A stretch of 41,508 nucleotides of DNA. Source: Phycisphaerae bacterium (GTDB lineage Bacteria > Planctomycetota > Phycisphaerae > Sedimentisphaerales > Anaerobacaceae). The translations under genes were made by a program, and so were the position numbers. Under the pieces are notes generated by a model. It ran no database searches. It was not told the DNA's origin and saw only the letters and a list, made by a program, of their open reading frames with translations. The stretch is from NCBI GenBank assembly GCA_021736645.1, contig JAIPFM010000006.1, forward strand, positions 1 to 41,508, written 5' to 3'. Shown one piece after another: positions 27,404 to 34,742 of the stretch; the first letter of the stretch is position 1; the number at the start of each line of letters is the position of its first letter.

Positions 27404-29673
27404 TGGATATCACCTTTCATCGCGAACTTGGTATTCGCTACCTGCGCTTCAATTTGTTTGGCCTTGATGACCAGCATCCCTGCTTCCAATTGGGCGTCCG
27501 CCTGGATGACCTCATCGGCCGAATGCTTTTTGATGGCTTCATCTTCCTTGTCGTGATTGGCCTGCACCAACACAGCATTGTCTCTTTGAATGTCGATCAG
27601 CTTGCGCAATTCATCGCTTCGGAGCGTAATCTTGACGTCCGGTGTCACGCCCCAGTCCTTACGTCCCAGTTTTTCCATATCCGAACGGCTGTTCACACGC
27701 TGCCCGGACGGCAGATGATAATACGCCATGGTGTACTTGAGCTGGGACTGGTATTCTGGATCCGTCACAATGACCTGCACGCTGCCCTTGCCATGGGTTC
27801 GCTGCCCCACCAGCACGGCCCGCTCATACTTGTCATCTGCCAGGGCACCGGATACGATTTCAGACGCACTGGCAGACATTTCATCCACCAGCACCACCAT
27901 GGGGTAATCCGGGTGCGTGCCCTTGGCATGGGCCATTTTATAATCCGGCATGCCCCCACCCTCACCAGGCTGGGTGCGTACGATCAGGCCCTTTTTCACG
28001 AACATATCGACAATGGACACAGCGCTGCTGAGCAGACCGCCGGAGTTGCCCCGCAAATCCAGAACAAGACCCTTGAGGCCCTGTTTTTCCAGGTCGAGCA
28101 ACACCTTCTCAAAGTCGTCCGAGGTCTCGCCGGAAAAACTCGTAATGCGTACATAGCCGATGCCACGATCAGGATCAATCATGTGCAGCCAGCTGCCGTC
28201 TTCCTGCCGGAGCCACCCGCGGACCGTGGGGACAATAATACGGTCGCGTGTAATGACCATCTCCTTGAGCTTGCCGTCTTTCGCCCTGCGCACGGCCAGC
28301 TTCACTTCCGTGCCCTTGGGACCCGTGATCTTCTTGACCGCACAGTTCAGGCTCATGTCCTTGGTGGGCAGGCCGTCCACCACTTCAATCACGTCACCGG
28401 CATCCAGACCCGCTTTGTAGGCCGGTGTATCCAGGAGCAGACTGGCCACGGTGAGCAGACCATTCTTCTTGGAAATTTCAATGCCCACACCGGTGAACTC
28501 ATTGGTCATGGCCTTGGTAAAATCCTGTACCCGACGCGGCCAGATAATCGTGGTGTGCGGGTCCAGTGTGGCCAGAGAGGCTTCGGCAAACTGGGAGATC
28601 ACGATGGATGCAGGCAGATCGATGGTGTCTTTGTTGTACTCCAACACCTTCTCAAAGAGTCCCAGAAAACTTCCCACTGTGATCCCGGTATTGGATCCCT
28701 TGACCAGCGACATCAAACCGTCCAGCGCCCCATTCCACTGGGCCACCTGAGTGCTGGTGGGCATGTCATATTCCAGAATGTCATTGGGGTCAATGGTCCG
28801 GTGTGTCATCACTTCGGTCAGAAGCTTGCATCGCTGCAATGCCTTGGTGGCCATGTCTGCATAGTCAATCCGGTTGTTCACATAGTAATAATTCAGCGTG
28901 CGAACCACCCGATCAAAAATCTCAGGGACAATCCCTTCAAACCGCTCCTTGGAAGTTTCACAGGGACTGTCCTCAAAGGTCGAGGCAATCACGACCTTGT
29001 CCCACAACTCCTCTGAATACTGCGTGTAGACTTCATCATTCGGATCAATGGCCTTGAGCCAGGCATAGCACTCAGTGTAGGCTTCGAGCCATTTGCCCTG
29101 GGCCTCATAGTCCACGGCCCGGTCAATGGCCTTTTGAAGGGTTTCCTTGACAAAGGGATCTGCCATCAGCGTGGTTTTCTGAGCGGGGCTGGCAAACTCA
29201 CTGGCCCGCGTGATCACAGACAATCCCGTGAGCAGCAATGTGACTTCATTGGGGTCCTTCACACCACTGGGATCATTGGGATCGACCTGGTCCACCGATG
29301 CCACAGCCACAGGATCCTCCAATTCGATGGGTTCGCCTTTTTCGAGTTTCCGAAGCTTTTCCATCTGTTCTTCAAACGCCTTGTGACGCGCCGCTTCTCT
29401 CTCAAGGGTGATCGCCCCATACTCATCGGCGATCTGTTTGAGGGCCTCGACCTCGCTGCCGTACAGAGTCTCAGGTTCTACACTGGACACCAGTACCCCG
29501 GCCTGTTCAAAGTCTCCCATGTAAATGGACGCACAGGCCTGTGTCACGATATTGTCAGAAACCACGGCCTGGGCCGAAGCAGAATTGGGTTTTGACCTGG
29601 TCGTGACTGCCCAACACAAACCGGCGACGGACACAAGCAAACCTACTGCCACATATTGGATTTTTCGTTTCAT
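27400..29673 (-). CDS. S41-family C-terminal processing protease with PDZ domain
   Basis: 757 aa from an ATG with GGAAGGG upstream; the open frame extends 21 codons further but those lack a signal. An N-terminal signal anchor (about 5-25) precedes a long N-terminal domain with Asp-Pro-Asn-rich stretches. A PDZ domain (about 390-470) and the S41 catalytic domain (about 480-680) follow. Ser602 in SASASEI and Lys629 in GQRTHGKGSV fit the Ser-Lys dyad of CtpA/Prc proteases; the spacing is two residues longer than usual. It should cleave or trim envelope proteins in the periplasm. It heads the unit that continues with lysS, joined by a 4-nt overlap. Confidence 0.93.
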   Translation of the reverse strand: MKRKIQYVAVGLLVSVAGLCWAVTTRSKPNSASAQAVVSDNIVTQACASIYMGDFEQAGVLVSSVEPETLYGSEVEALKQIADEYGAITLEREAARHKAFEEQMEKLRKLEKGEPIELEDPVAVASVDQVDPNDPSGVKDPNEVTLLLTGLSVITRASEFASPAQKTTLMADPFVKETLQKAIDRAVDYEAQGKWLEAYTECYAWLKAIDPNDEVYTQYSEELWDKVVIASTFEDSPCETSKERFEGIVPEIFDRVVRTLNYYYVNNRIDYADMATKALQRCKLLTEVMTHRTIDPNDILEYDMPTSTQVAQWNGALDGLMSLVKGSNTGITVGSFLGLFEKVLEYNKDTIDLPASIVISQFAEASLATLDPHTTIIWPRRVQDFTKAMTNEFTGVGIEISKKNGLLTVASLLLDTPAYKAGLDAGDVIEVVDGLPTKDMSLNCAVKKITGPKGTEVKLAVRRAKDGKLKEMVITRDRIIVPTVRGWLRQEDGSWLHMIDPDRGIGYVRITSFSGETSDDFEKVLLDLEKQGLKGLVLDLRGNSGGLLSSAVSIVDMFVKKGLIVRTQPGEGGGMPDYKMAHAKGTHPDYPMVVLVDEMSASASEIVSGALADDKYERAVLVGQRTHGKGSVQVIVTDPEYQSQLKYTMAYYHLPSGQRVNSRSDMEKLGRKDWGVTPDVKITLRSDELRKLIDIQRDNAVLVQANHDKEDEAIKKHSADEVIQADAQLEAGMLVIKAKQIEAQVANTKFAMKGDIH

Positions 29674-29854
29674 GTAAACTCTACCCTTCCTGGGCGATAT
29701 CACCCTGCCGACTTCTGCTTCATGCCCAAGTTCCACATTTTACCAAGCCTTTAGCACCAAGTCATGACATTACCTATTTGTAATCCAATTACGAATCCAG
29801 CCGGCCAGGGTTCATCCATGACACGGAATCGGGTCTGTCTAAGGCCGCGTCCCC

Positions 29855-32290
29855 TTAGATACCCAGGCCTGAATAGCGTCCCATACCGACTTCCTGAATC
29901 CCTTCAGGCCACAGACTAAACATCACAGAACTGGTATCCAGGGACTCATCCACCCTGAAAGTCAGACCATAGTTCAGTCTGTGGTACTTTCTCAGCAGAG
30001 TCATTTCGCTGAGAACGCTGGCCCCGAAATCCGTGTCGTACTGATGAGACAGCACCATGGCATACCTGGGGTCCAGCTTATACAACGCGGAAAAGGTCAG
30101 GACATGGGTGCCGACCTGACCTTGTGAATTCCGAATATCCCGGAGATAACTACTTCCAAAATAGAGGTTTAAGTCATCCCATCGCATATGAGAGATGCCC
30201 CACTGCGTTTGCCTGACCAGACCGGCGGCCATGTCATAATAACAGTCGCCCAAGATGGCCGTGCTGTCCGAGACTCTCCAGACAAACTCTGATCCCACAT
30301 AATTGCGAGAGGCCCCGTAGAAATCACTGGTCCGTCGATCCCGCCCCGGCACCACGCCCGAGTAGGCCTGCCTGATGGGCACCAGCGGCCTGTTCCACAT
30401 CATATGGCTCGGTCCATTCCAGAGCTCAGAGGCCTCATTGACCCATGTGGTACTGATATCCCATCTCAGCCAGTCCACAGTACGCTGCTTCTTGCCCACG
30501 CCCCGCTTGGTCTGCCATCGCTGAGTGATTCCCACATTGAGCACATCTCTCTGCTTGGCCACAGCCTCCTCTTCAAAGTAGGAAACGGCCAGGGCATACG
30601 GTTCAATCACATGACGCATCTGGTTTAAATCCCACAACCGCGACTGCACCTCAGCATAGTTGCGCCAGATCGGATCCAGAGAAAACCGAAGACCGGCCTC
30701 ACCGAACCAGATCGCCTCTTTCGGCTCTGCCGTCTCTCCCTGCACCGTGGTATAAAAACCATCCTCGTCCTCGAATCCCGCATTTCCTGCAATAAACGGT
30801 ACCAATTTGGAGCGGTGCAGGCGGATAGGCCGATCCAGCTCATTGCGTGTCATGGCCAGCGTATAAAACTTGGAACTGCGTGTTGTTGTCACATCCTGAT
30901 CAAATTGAGACCGGAACCGCCCCACCTGGGAATCACTGTAAAAGGTAAACTTGTCATCAAATAGTGACTGACCTGTCCAGTGAAATTCTGTAGAGGGCTG
31001 CTCTTCCACCTGACTCTGAAATTCATTGATCCTGTACTTGGAAGTCAGGGCAAAGGCCATATTGTCCTGGGACCGTTTCATATGAACCAGTGTCTCCTGC
31101 TCCTTTTCCTGGTCAAACTCGCTTCGCTCGAACTGCTCCAGAAAGTTGCGGTCCGACAGATAACTGAACTCCGTGGTCACCTGCCACTGATTGGGCAGGA
31201 ACTGCCTGTGCTGAAGTTGAAATCGACCCCTCTCATCATAAGGCGGATCCAGATTCCTGCGGCTGTCTATCCGCCCCAGGCGATCCAGGCCGTGATCCTT
31301 GATCAAGTAGCCCTGCATCCGGCCAAAATAATTATCTCGAAGATAGTCGATTTCCGCACCCACACCTGGACCGCGTTCTTCAAAATAGTCCACAGCCAGG
31401 GTCGCGTCCGTGTCTTTGGGCTCTTTTAATCCAAGCACACGCGATAGGTACCACTCAGTCTCTACGGAGGTCCCCAGTACCCCGCCATGACCCAAGCTGG
31501 CCCGCTTTAAAGGGATATCCGGGCGTTCCAGATTGGACCGCATACCGGGCCATCGCAGCAGAGTCATCTCGCCGGCCTTGACGCGCACATCCGTCATCTC
31601 AGCATCAAAATCATGAGCCGTGATCTTCCCGGTCTCCTCATCCACAGTCATCGTATCAGTAATCAGTATCCGGGCCACATTCAAAGAGACCTGAGGCACA
31701 TGGAATTCACTGGTTGTCAGCGTCACATCCTCGGCCTTAAACACATTCTGAGCCACCATTTGGAGCTTTTGAGCACGTACGTACACAGGAATGTGACGCT
31801 CTTCATCATACGTACGCATGACCGCATTGACAGCCAGGGCAGTGCGGTTATTGACATCGTAAAACATCTCATGCGCCCGAATGGACCTGACCCCCTCTGA
31901 CATGACCACATCACCGGACAGATAAATGCCCTCCACAATCCCGGACTGAATCGCCTCCTCGAAGGTGCTGATCCCCTTGTACCAGTCAGGATCAGAGCGA
32001 AATGCCTCAGACAAGAACACCACCACATTGTCCGCCTGCAACTCCACCATGTAGGTATCCACCTTCCACCACAGGCTGGTACGTCCCAGCAGAGTCAGAC
32101 AGGTCTTTTTCCCGTCTGGTGGTAAGGGGCCCATCTGTATCTCAGTAGACGACTGATCCACAGGCATCACGTTAATGGGGAAATCCGACAAAGTCGTTGC
32201 GGGAGCCTCCTGCTCCAGGGCAGCTATCAGCGGCGAAAGACTGCTCACCCAGACAGCAACGCACAACACTACCACTCGTTTTGCTCTCAT
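29855..32290 (-). CDS. lptD: LptD-like outer-membrane LPS-assembly protein
   Basis: 811 aa from the ATG at 32290, which begins a Sec signal peptide (about 1-24). Upstream in-frame ATGs do not start a signal peptide as cleanly. No strong ribosome site is visible. An OstA/LptA-like periplasmic domain (about 70-230) contains GIYLSGDVVMSEGVRSIRAHEMFYDV and VRAQKLQMVAQNVFKAEDVTL. A long barrel domain with repeated aromatic strands follows to the end (LSHQYDTDFGASVLSEMTLL, LNYGLTFRVDES). This is the architecture of LptD, which inserts LPS in the outer leaflet. Sequence is diverged, so it could serve another envelope glycolipid. It supports a diderm host. Confidence 0.82.
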   Translation of the reverse strand: MRAKRVVVLCVAVWVSSLSPLIAALEQEAPATTLSDFPINVMPVDQSSTEIQMGPLPPDGKKTCLTLLGRTSLWWKVDTYMVELQADNVVVFLSEAFRSDPDWYKGISTFEEAIQSGIVEGIYLSGDVVMSEGVRSIRAHEMFYDVNNRTALAVNAVMRTYDEERHIPVYVRAQKLQMVAQNVFKAEDVTLTTSEFHVPQVSLNVARILITDTMTVDEETGKITAHDFDAEMTDVRVKAGEMTLLRWPGMRSNLERPDIPLKRASLGHGGVLGTSVETEWYLSRVLGLKEPKDTDATLAVDYFEERGPGVGAEIDYLRDNYFGRMQGYLIKDHGLDRLGRIDSRRNLDPPYDERGRFQLQHRQFLPNQWQVTTEFSYLSDRNFLEQFERSEFDQEKEQETLVHMKRSQDNMAFALTSKYRINEFQSQVEEQPSTEFHWTGQSLFDDKFTFYSDSQVGRFRSQFDQDVTTTRSSKFYTLAMTRNELDRPIRLHRSKLVPFIAGNAGFEDEDGFYTTVQGETAEPKEAIWFGEAGLRFSLDPIWRNYAEVQSRLWDLNQMRHVIEPYALAVSYFEEEAVAKQRDVLNVGITQRWQTKRGVGKKQRTVDWLRWDISTTWVNEASELWNGPSHMMWNRPLVPIRQAYSGVVPGRDRRTSDFYGASRNYVGSEFVWRVSDSTAILGDCYYDMAAGLVRQTQWGISHMRWDDLNLYFGSSYLRDIRNSQGQVGTHVLTFSALYKLDPRYAMVLSHQYDTDFGASVLSEMTLLRKYHRLNYGLTFRVDESLDTSSVMFSLWPEGIQEVGMGRYSGLGI

Positions 32291-32375
32291 ATTGGTCCGA
32301 AAATAAACTTCCATGTCATATAGAACGTCATTTCCGCCAGCCTTCCGAAGGCAGACACAATGCGCACAAACTAGG

Positions 32376-32381
32376 ATTATA
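32376..32381 (-). promoter_or_regulatory. Candidate -10 box of the lptD promoter
   Basis: A perfect TATAAT on the minus strand lies about 86 nt upstream of the chosen lptD start. No good -35 is present at 16-18 nt, so the call is tentative. The 354-bp gap 32291-32644 otherwise holds the plus-strand promoter candidate and the two heptamer arrays described separately. Confidence 0.35.
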
Positions 32382-32526
32382 GCCCCCTGCCCCCATAACG
32401 CCAGTAAAAACCGCCACTTCTGAGGGGATCCCACCCCATTAATCCATGTTTTTTATGCTTTAAACGCGTACTTTTCCCAAAAAGACCTTTTTTATCAGAC
32501 TCTTGAAAAACACCCCGGAAGAAACC

Positions 32527-32555
32527 TTGAGAAAACTCACGACATCGGGTAGAAA
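32527..32555 (+). promoter_or_regulatory. Candidate promoter of the 91-aa gene
   Basis: TTGAGA (32527-32532), a 17-nt spacer and TAGAAA (32550-32555) give a 4-of-6 match in both boxes. The predicted RNA would start near 32562 and carry both heptamer arrays in its leader. Confidence 0.4.
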
Positions 32556-32580
32556 TCTTAACAAAATCGAAACAAGCGAC

Positions 32581-32644
32581 CAGAAACCAGAAACCAGAAA
32601 CTAAAACCTAATGGCCGAATACTCAAAACTGAAGACTGAAAACT
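32581..32644 (+). repeat. Two heptamer arrays (CAGAAAC and ACTGAAA types) before the 91-aa gene
   Basis: 32581-32608 reads CAGAAAC three times, then TAAAACC. 32621-32644 reads ACTCAAA, ACTGAAG, ACTGAAA, ACT and touches the ATG at 32645. Between them, 32611-32628 is a near copy of the first codons of the gene. Both arrays keep 7-nt phase. Confidence 0.85.
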
Positions 32645-32920
32645 ATGCCTGAATACTCAAAATTTCAAAAGAGCGTCATATCCAACTATTACAACAACCT
32701 CGACACACTCATGCTGGGCAAGCTGTCAGAGCTGGTCACTGAGCTGTTCCTCGCTGAAACCGACAAAAAACGCATACGCCTCTGGGAGCGTGCTGAAAAG
32801 GCCATGATCAACCTCAAGATTCCCCCTGCGATTATCAAACACATCATGGAAAAAGAGGACGTCCAGATCCTCGCCAAGAACCTCCAGGATTGGCAGGCCG
32901 GCAAGATCGGCAAGGCCTGA
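32645..32920 (+). CDS. Small conserved hypothetical protein (91 aa)
   Basis: 91 aa, wholly alpha-helical by eye, with charged patches (ETDKKRIRLWERAEKAM) and a C-terminal helix (VQILAKNLQDWQ). There is no signal peptide or membrane segment, so it is probably cytoplasmic. I recall similar small proteins in planctomycetes, but no function. No Shine-Dalgarno sequence is present; the leader is a heptamer array that ends at the ATG. An upstream ATG at 32611 encodes M-A-E-Y-S-K, close to the true start M-P-E-Y-S-K, then stops after 13 codons. The gene ends one base from the stop of the converging DUF6036 gene. Confidence 0.75.
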   Translation: MPEYSKFQKSVISNYYNNLDTLMLGKLSELVTELFLAETDKKRIRLWERAEKAMINLKIPPAIIKHIMEKEDVQILAKNLQDWQAGKIGKA

Positions 32921-32921
32921 G

Positions 32922-33440
32922 TCAACCCTGACTGCGTTCCAAGGCCATGAGTGCCTTTGTCTCATCGGATTCAGACAGCGTCGATATGAGTTCGTGCAAG
33001 GACGGTGCGGAAACGAGGTCGTGTTTGAGCATCACAGCGACAAAGGCGATGTCTTTGTCTCGTCCGGCAATGAGTTTGCTGACGGCCAGGTCTGTGGGAT
33101 GGAGACATAGACCCGTGACACCACGCGTATTCTCATTGCTTAGAGCGACGAGACGTTCACGCCACCCAGGTGCCAGCGTGGCGGTTTCCGGTCCCACGCC
33201 ATGTGCGTAATAGCCAAACTGCTCGTGAAAGGGGGACAGTTCGCCAATACTGCCATCAATAAGATCTGCCTTGGTCGGATCATCAAGCGGATACGTATCT
33301 GCTTCTTGCGATACCAACAATTCATGGGGAGCCTGAGGATATGAAGCCAAGATGGCCTGACTGCCCAGAATGATCAGCGTGTCGGCCTCTGCAATTGAAC
33401 CAGCCGCTCGAATGATGTGCTCAAGATCAGTACGTTTCAT
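32922..33440 (-). CDS. DUF6036-type nucleotidyltransferase-like protein (possible toxin-like partner)
   Basis: 172 aa. The ATG at 33440 begins the family-like MKRTDLEHIIRAAG. The segment LIILGSQAILASYPQAPHELLVSQEADTYP carries a nucleotidyltransferase-like G-S plus downstream acidic pair, and GYYAHGVGPETATLAPGWRERL and LHPTDLAVSKLIAGRDKD are typical of the DUF6036/AbiEii-related group. The gene overlaps the upstream small gene by 14 nt. Such two-gene units are often treated as toxin-antitoxin-like, but activity has not been shown for most. Whether the catalytic acids are complete cannot be judged by eye. Annotation as a nucleotidyltransferase is by family recall. Confidence 0.75.
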   Translation of the reverse strand: MKRTDLEHIIRAAGSIAEADTLIILGSQAILASYPQAPHELLVSQEADTYPLDDPTKADLIDGSIGELSPFHEQFGYYAHGVGPETATLAPGWRERLVALSNENTRGVTGLCLHPTDLAVSKLIAGRDKDIAFVAVMLKHDLVSAPSLHELISTLSESDETKALMALERSQG

Positions 33441-33747
33441 GGCTGTCAAAGGCCTTGTATAGATTCCAGCGTTCCTGCGGACTTAAAATGCCGCAAAAGG
33501 GACTGCTTTGACGCAAACGTCGGCTATTGTCAGAATCTTCCAGTAGTATCTGACGAATCGTTTCCCACGACTGTGTCAATATTGCGCCCCATTCCTTTGT
33601 GACGGGCTCGGCACGATGGCTGGCCCAACGTTGGCAGACACCGCGTGCTTTGTTCAGGCCGTTTCGTTCCGGGTCCTTGTCAATCTTGGCCACAATTTTT
33701 TTGGCCATCAGAAGGCTACGCTGGTCTATCTGTTCGTGTGTTTTCAT
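33427..33747 (-). CDS. Small helical partner protein of the DUF6036 module
   Basis: 106 aa, helical and basic, with the family-like C-terminal block RRLRQSSPFCGILSPQERW. Proteins with this block usually lie just upstream of DUF6036 genes, as here, with a 14-nt overlap. It may be the antitoxin or regulatory partner, but no DNA-binding motif is clear. The ribosome site before the ATG is weak. The promoter presumably lies in the 261-bp divergent gap toward the peroxiredoxin gene, where I see AT-rich sequence but no convincing boxes for this strand. Confidence 0.72.
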   Translation of the reverse strand: MKTHEQIDQRSLLMAKKIVAKIDKDPERNGLNKARGVCQRWASHRAEPVTKEWGAILTQSWETIRQILLEDSDNSRRLRQSSPFCGILSPQERWNLYKAFDSHETY

Positions 33748-34008
33748 ATTATTTCTGCACGTTAAATATCATTGCTCCACGCATACTAATTGATTGATCA
33801 TTAATTTATCAACACATTTCCCTGGCAAAACCACCCCCTGCGCTCTATATGGCCTGAACACAGTCACCAGAGACCCATCCCAAAGCAGCCAAACACATCG
33901 AAAAGATCGTATGTAAAAGGAGAACAAACTGGCGTATTGTGCCGCACCTGGGAGCCCGGCCGGTCGTATTGAGTCCCTGAACAAGAACTTTTTTAAGGAG
34001 CTTTCAAT

Positions 34009-34587
34009 ATGAAAACCATGATTTCAGCCATTCTGATCGGCGTTGTATGTATCTCAGTGTCTTTTGCTCAGGATCAACCCAAGCAAGTCGAGGTCGGAGA
34101 CAACATCCCTGCTTTCAATGCCAATGACGACCAGGGCGATCTCTGGCAATCCAGCACGCATCTGGCCAAGGGCAAGTATCTTGTGGTCTATTTCTACCCG
34201 GCCGCCATGACAGGCGGCTGCACAGCTCAGGCCTGTACCTACCGCGACAATGTTGAGGACCTGAAAAAGCTGAACATCGACCTCGTGGGTGTGAGCGGTG
34301 ACCCTGTCAACAACCTCAAGCTCTTCAAGCAGGCCCATGCCCTGAATTTCCCACTGGTGTCGGATGTCAACGGCTTCATTGCCAACCTGTTCGGGGTACC
34401 CTCGCGTCAGGGCGGATCCTTCAAAACCACGGTAAACAGCAAGGCGGTCACACTCATACGCCCCACCACGACATCCCGCTGGACCTTCATTCTGGACGAT
34501 CAGGGCAAGGTCCTCTACAAAGACACCCAGGTCAATGCACAGCAGGATACAGCCAAGGTCCTTGCATTCATAAAAACACTTCAGTAG
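34009..34587 (+). CDS. Exported thioredoxin-dependent peroxiredoxin (Bcp/AhpC-TSA type)
   Basis: 192 aa. A Sec signal peptide (1-20, VSFA-QDQ) precedes an AhpC/TSA domain. The motif FYPAAMTGGCTAQACTYRD gives the peroxidatic Cys71 (PxxxTxxC) and a Cys76 five residues later, the Bcp/PrxQ pattern in which both form a disulfide during peroxide reduction. The segment VGVSGDPVNNLKLFKQAHALNFPLVSD is typical. The TSRWTFILDDQGKVLY region supplies the conserved Arg. Most Bcp proteins are cytoplasmic, so the signal peptide implies periplasmic peroxide defence. AAGGAG lies 8 nt before the ATG. Confidence 0.95.
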   Translation: MKTMISAILIGVVCISVSFAQDQPKQVEVGDNIPAFNANDDQGDLWQSSTHLAKGKYLVVYFYPAAMTGGCTAQACTYRDNVEDLKKLNIDLVGVSGDPVNNLKLFKQAHALNFPLVSDVNGFIANLFGVPSRQGGSFKTTVNSKAVTLIRPTTTSRWTFILDDQGKVLYKDTQVNAQQDTAKVLAFIKTLQ

Positions 34588-34653
34588 CCCCGCGTGTCAA
34601 TGGAGTCCCGTAAAAGGTTAACAATCCTTGAAAGAAGGCCCCGCTCAAGGTAT

Positions 34654-34677
34654 GTCAATTGATCCTTGTCAATTGAT
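34654..34677 (+). promoter_or_regulatory. Two GTCAATTGAT boxes over the ftsK -35 region
   Basis: GTCAATTGAT occurs at 34654-34663 and 34668-34677. Each contains the palindrome TCAATTGA, and the second overlaps the -35 of the ftsK promoter. The spacing (14 nt start to start) and position suit a repressor binding site. The binding protein is unknown. Confidence 0.45.
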
Positions 34678-34694
34678 GACAACGATTTTATGAT
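34666..34694 (+). promoter_or_regulatory. Promoter of ftsK (sigma70-type)
   Basis: TTGTCA (34666-34671), exactly 17 nt, then TATGAT (34689-34694). Both boxes match 5 of 6 consensus positions. The predicted start near 34701 gives a 42-nt leader with GGGAG before the ATG at 34743. Confidence 0.65.
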
Positions 34695-34742
34695 AGCGGC
34701 ACTTATGAGTCGGTCAGTGTTAACGTTCCGGGAGTGTCGTGT

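Noticed and set aside
27289..29016. 575-codon plus-strand open frame opposite the S41 protease and the lysS start
   Set aside because: It spans two well-supported minus-strand genes and lacks any domain.
29790..29802. Small palindrome GTAAT-CCA-ATTAC upstream of the S41 protease gene
   Set aside because: It is short, in AT-rich DNA and not tied to a promoter.
33780..33810. AT-rich near-palindrome TTGAT...ATCAA between the DUF6036 unit and the peroxiredoxin gene
   Set aside because: The arms are only 5 bp with a long spacer, and no promoter boxes align with it; too weak to call an operator.
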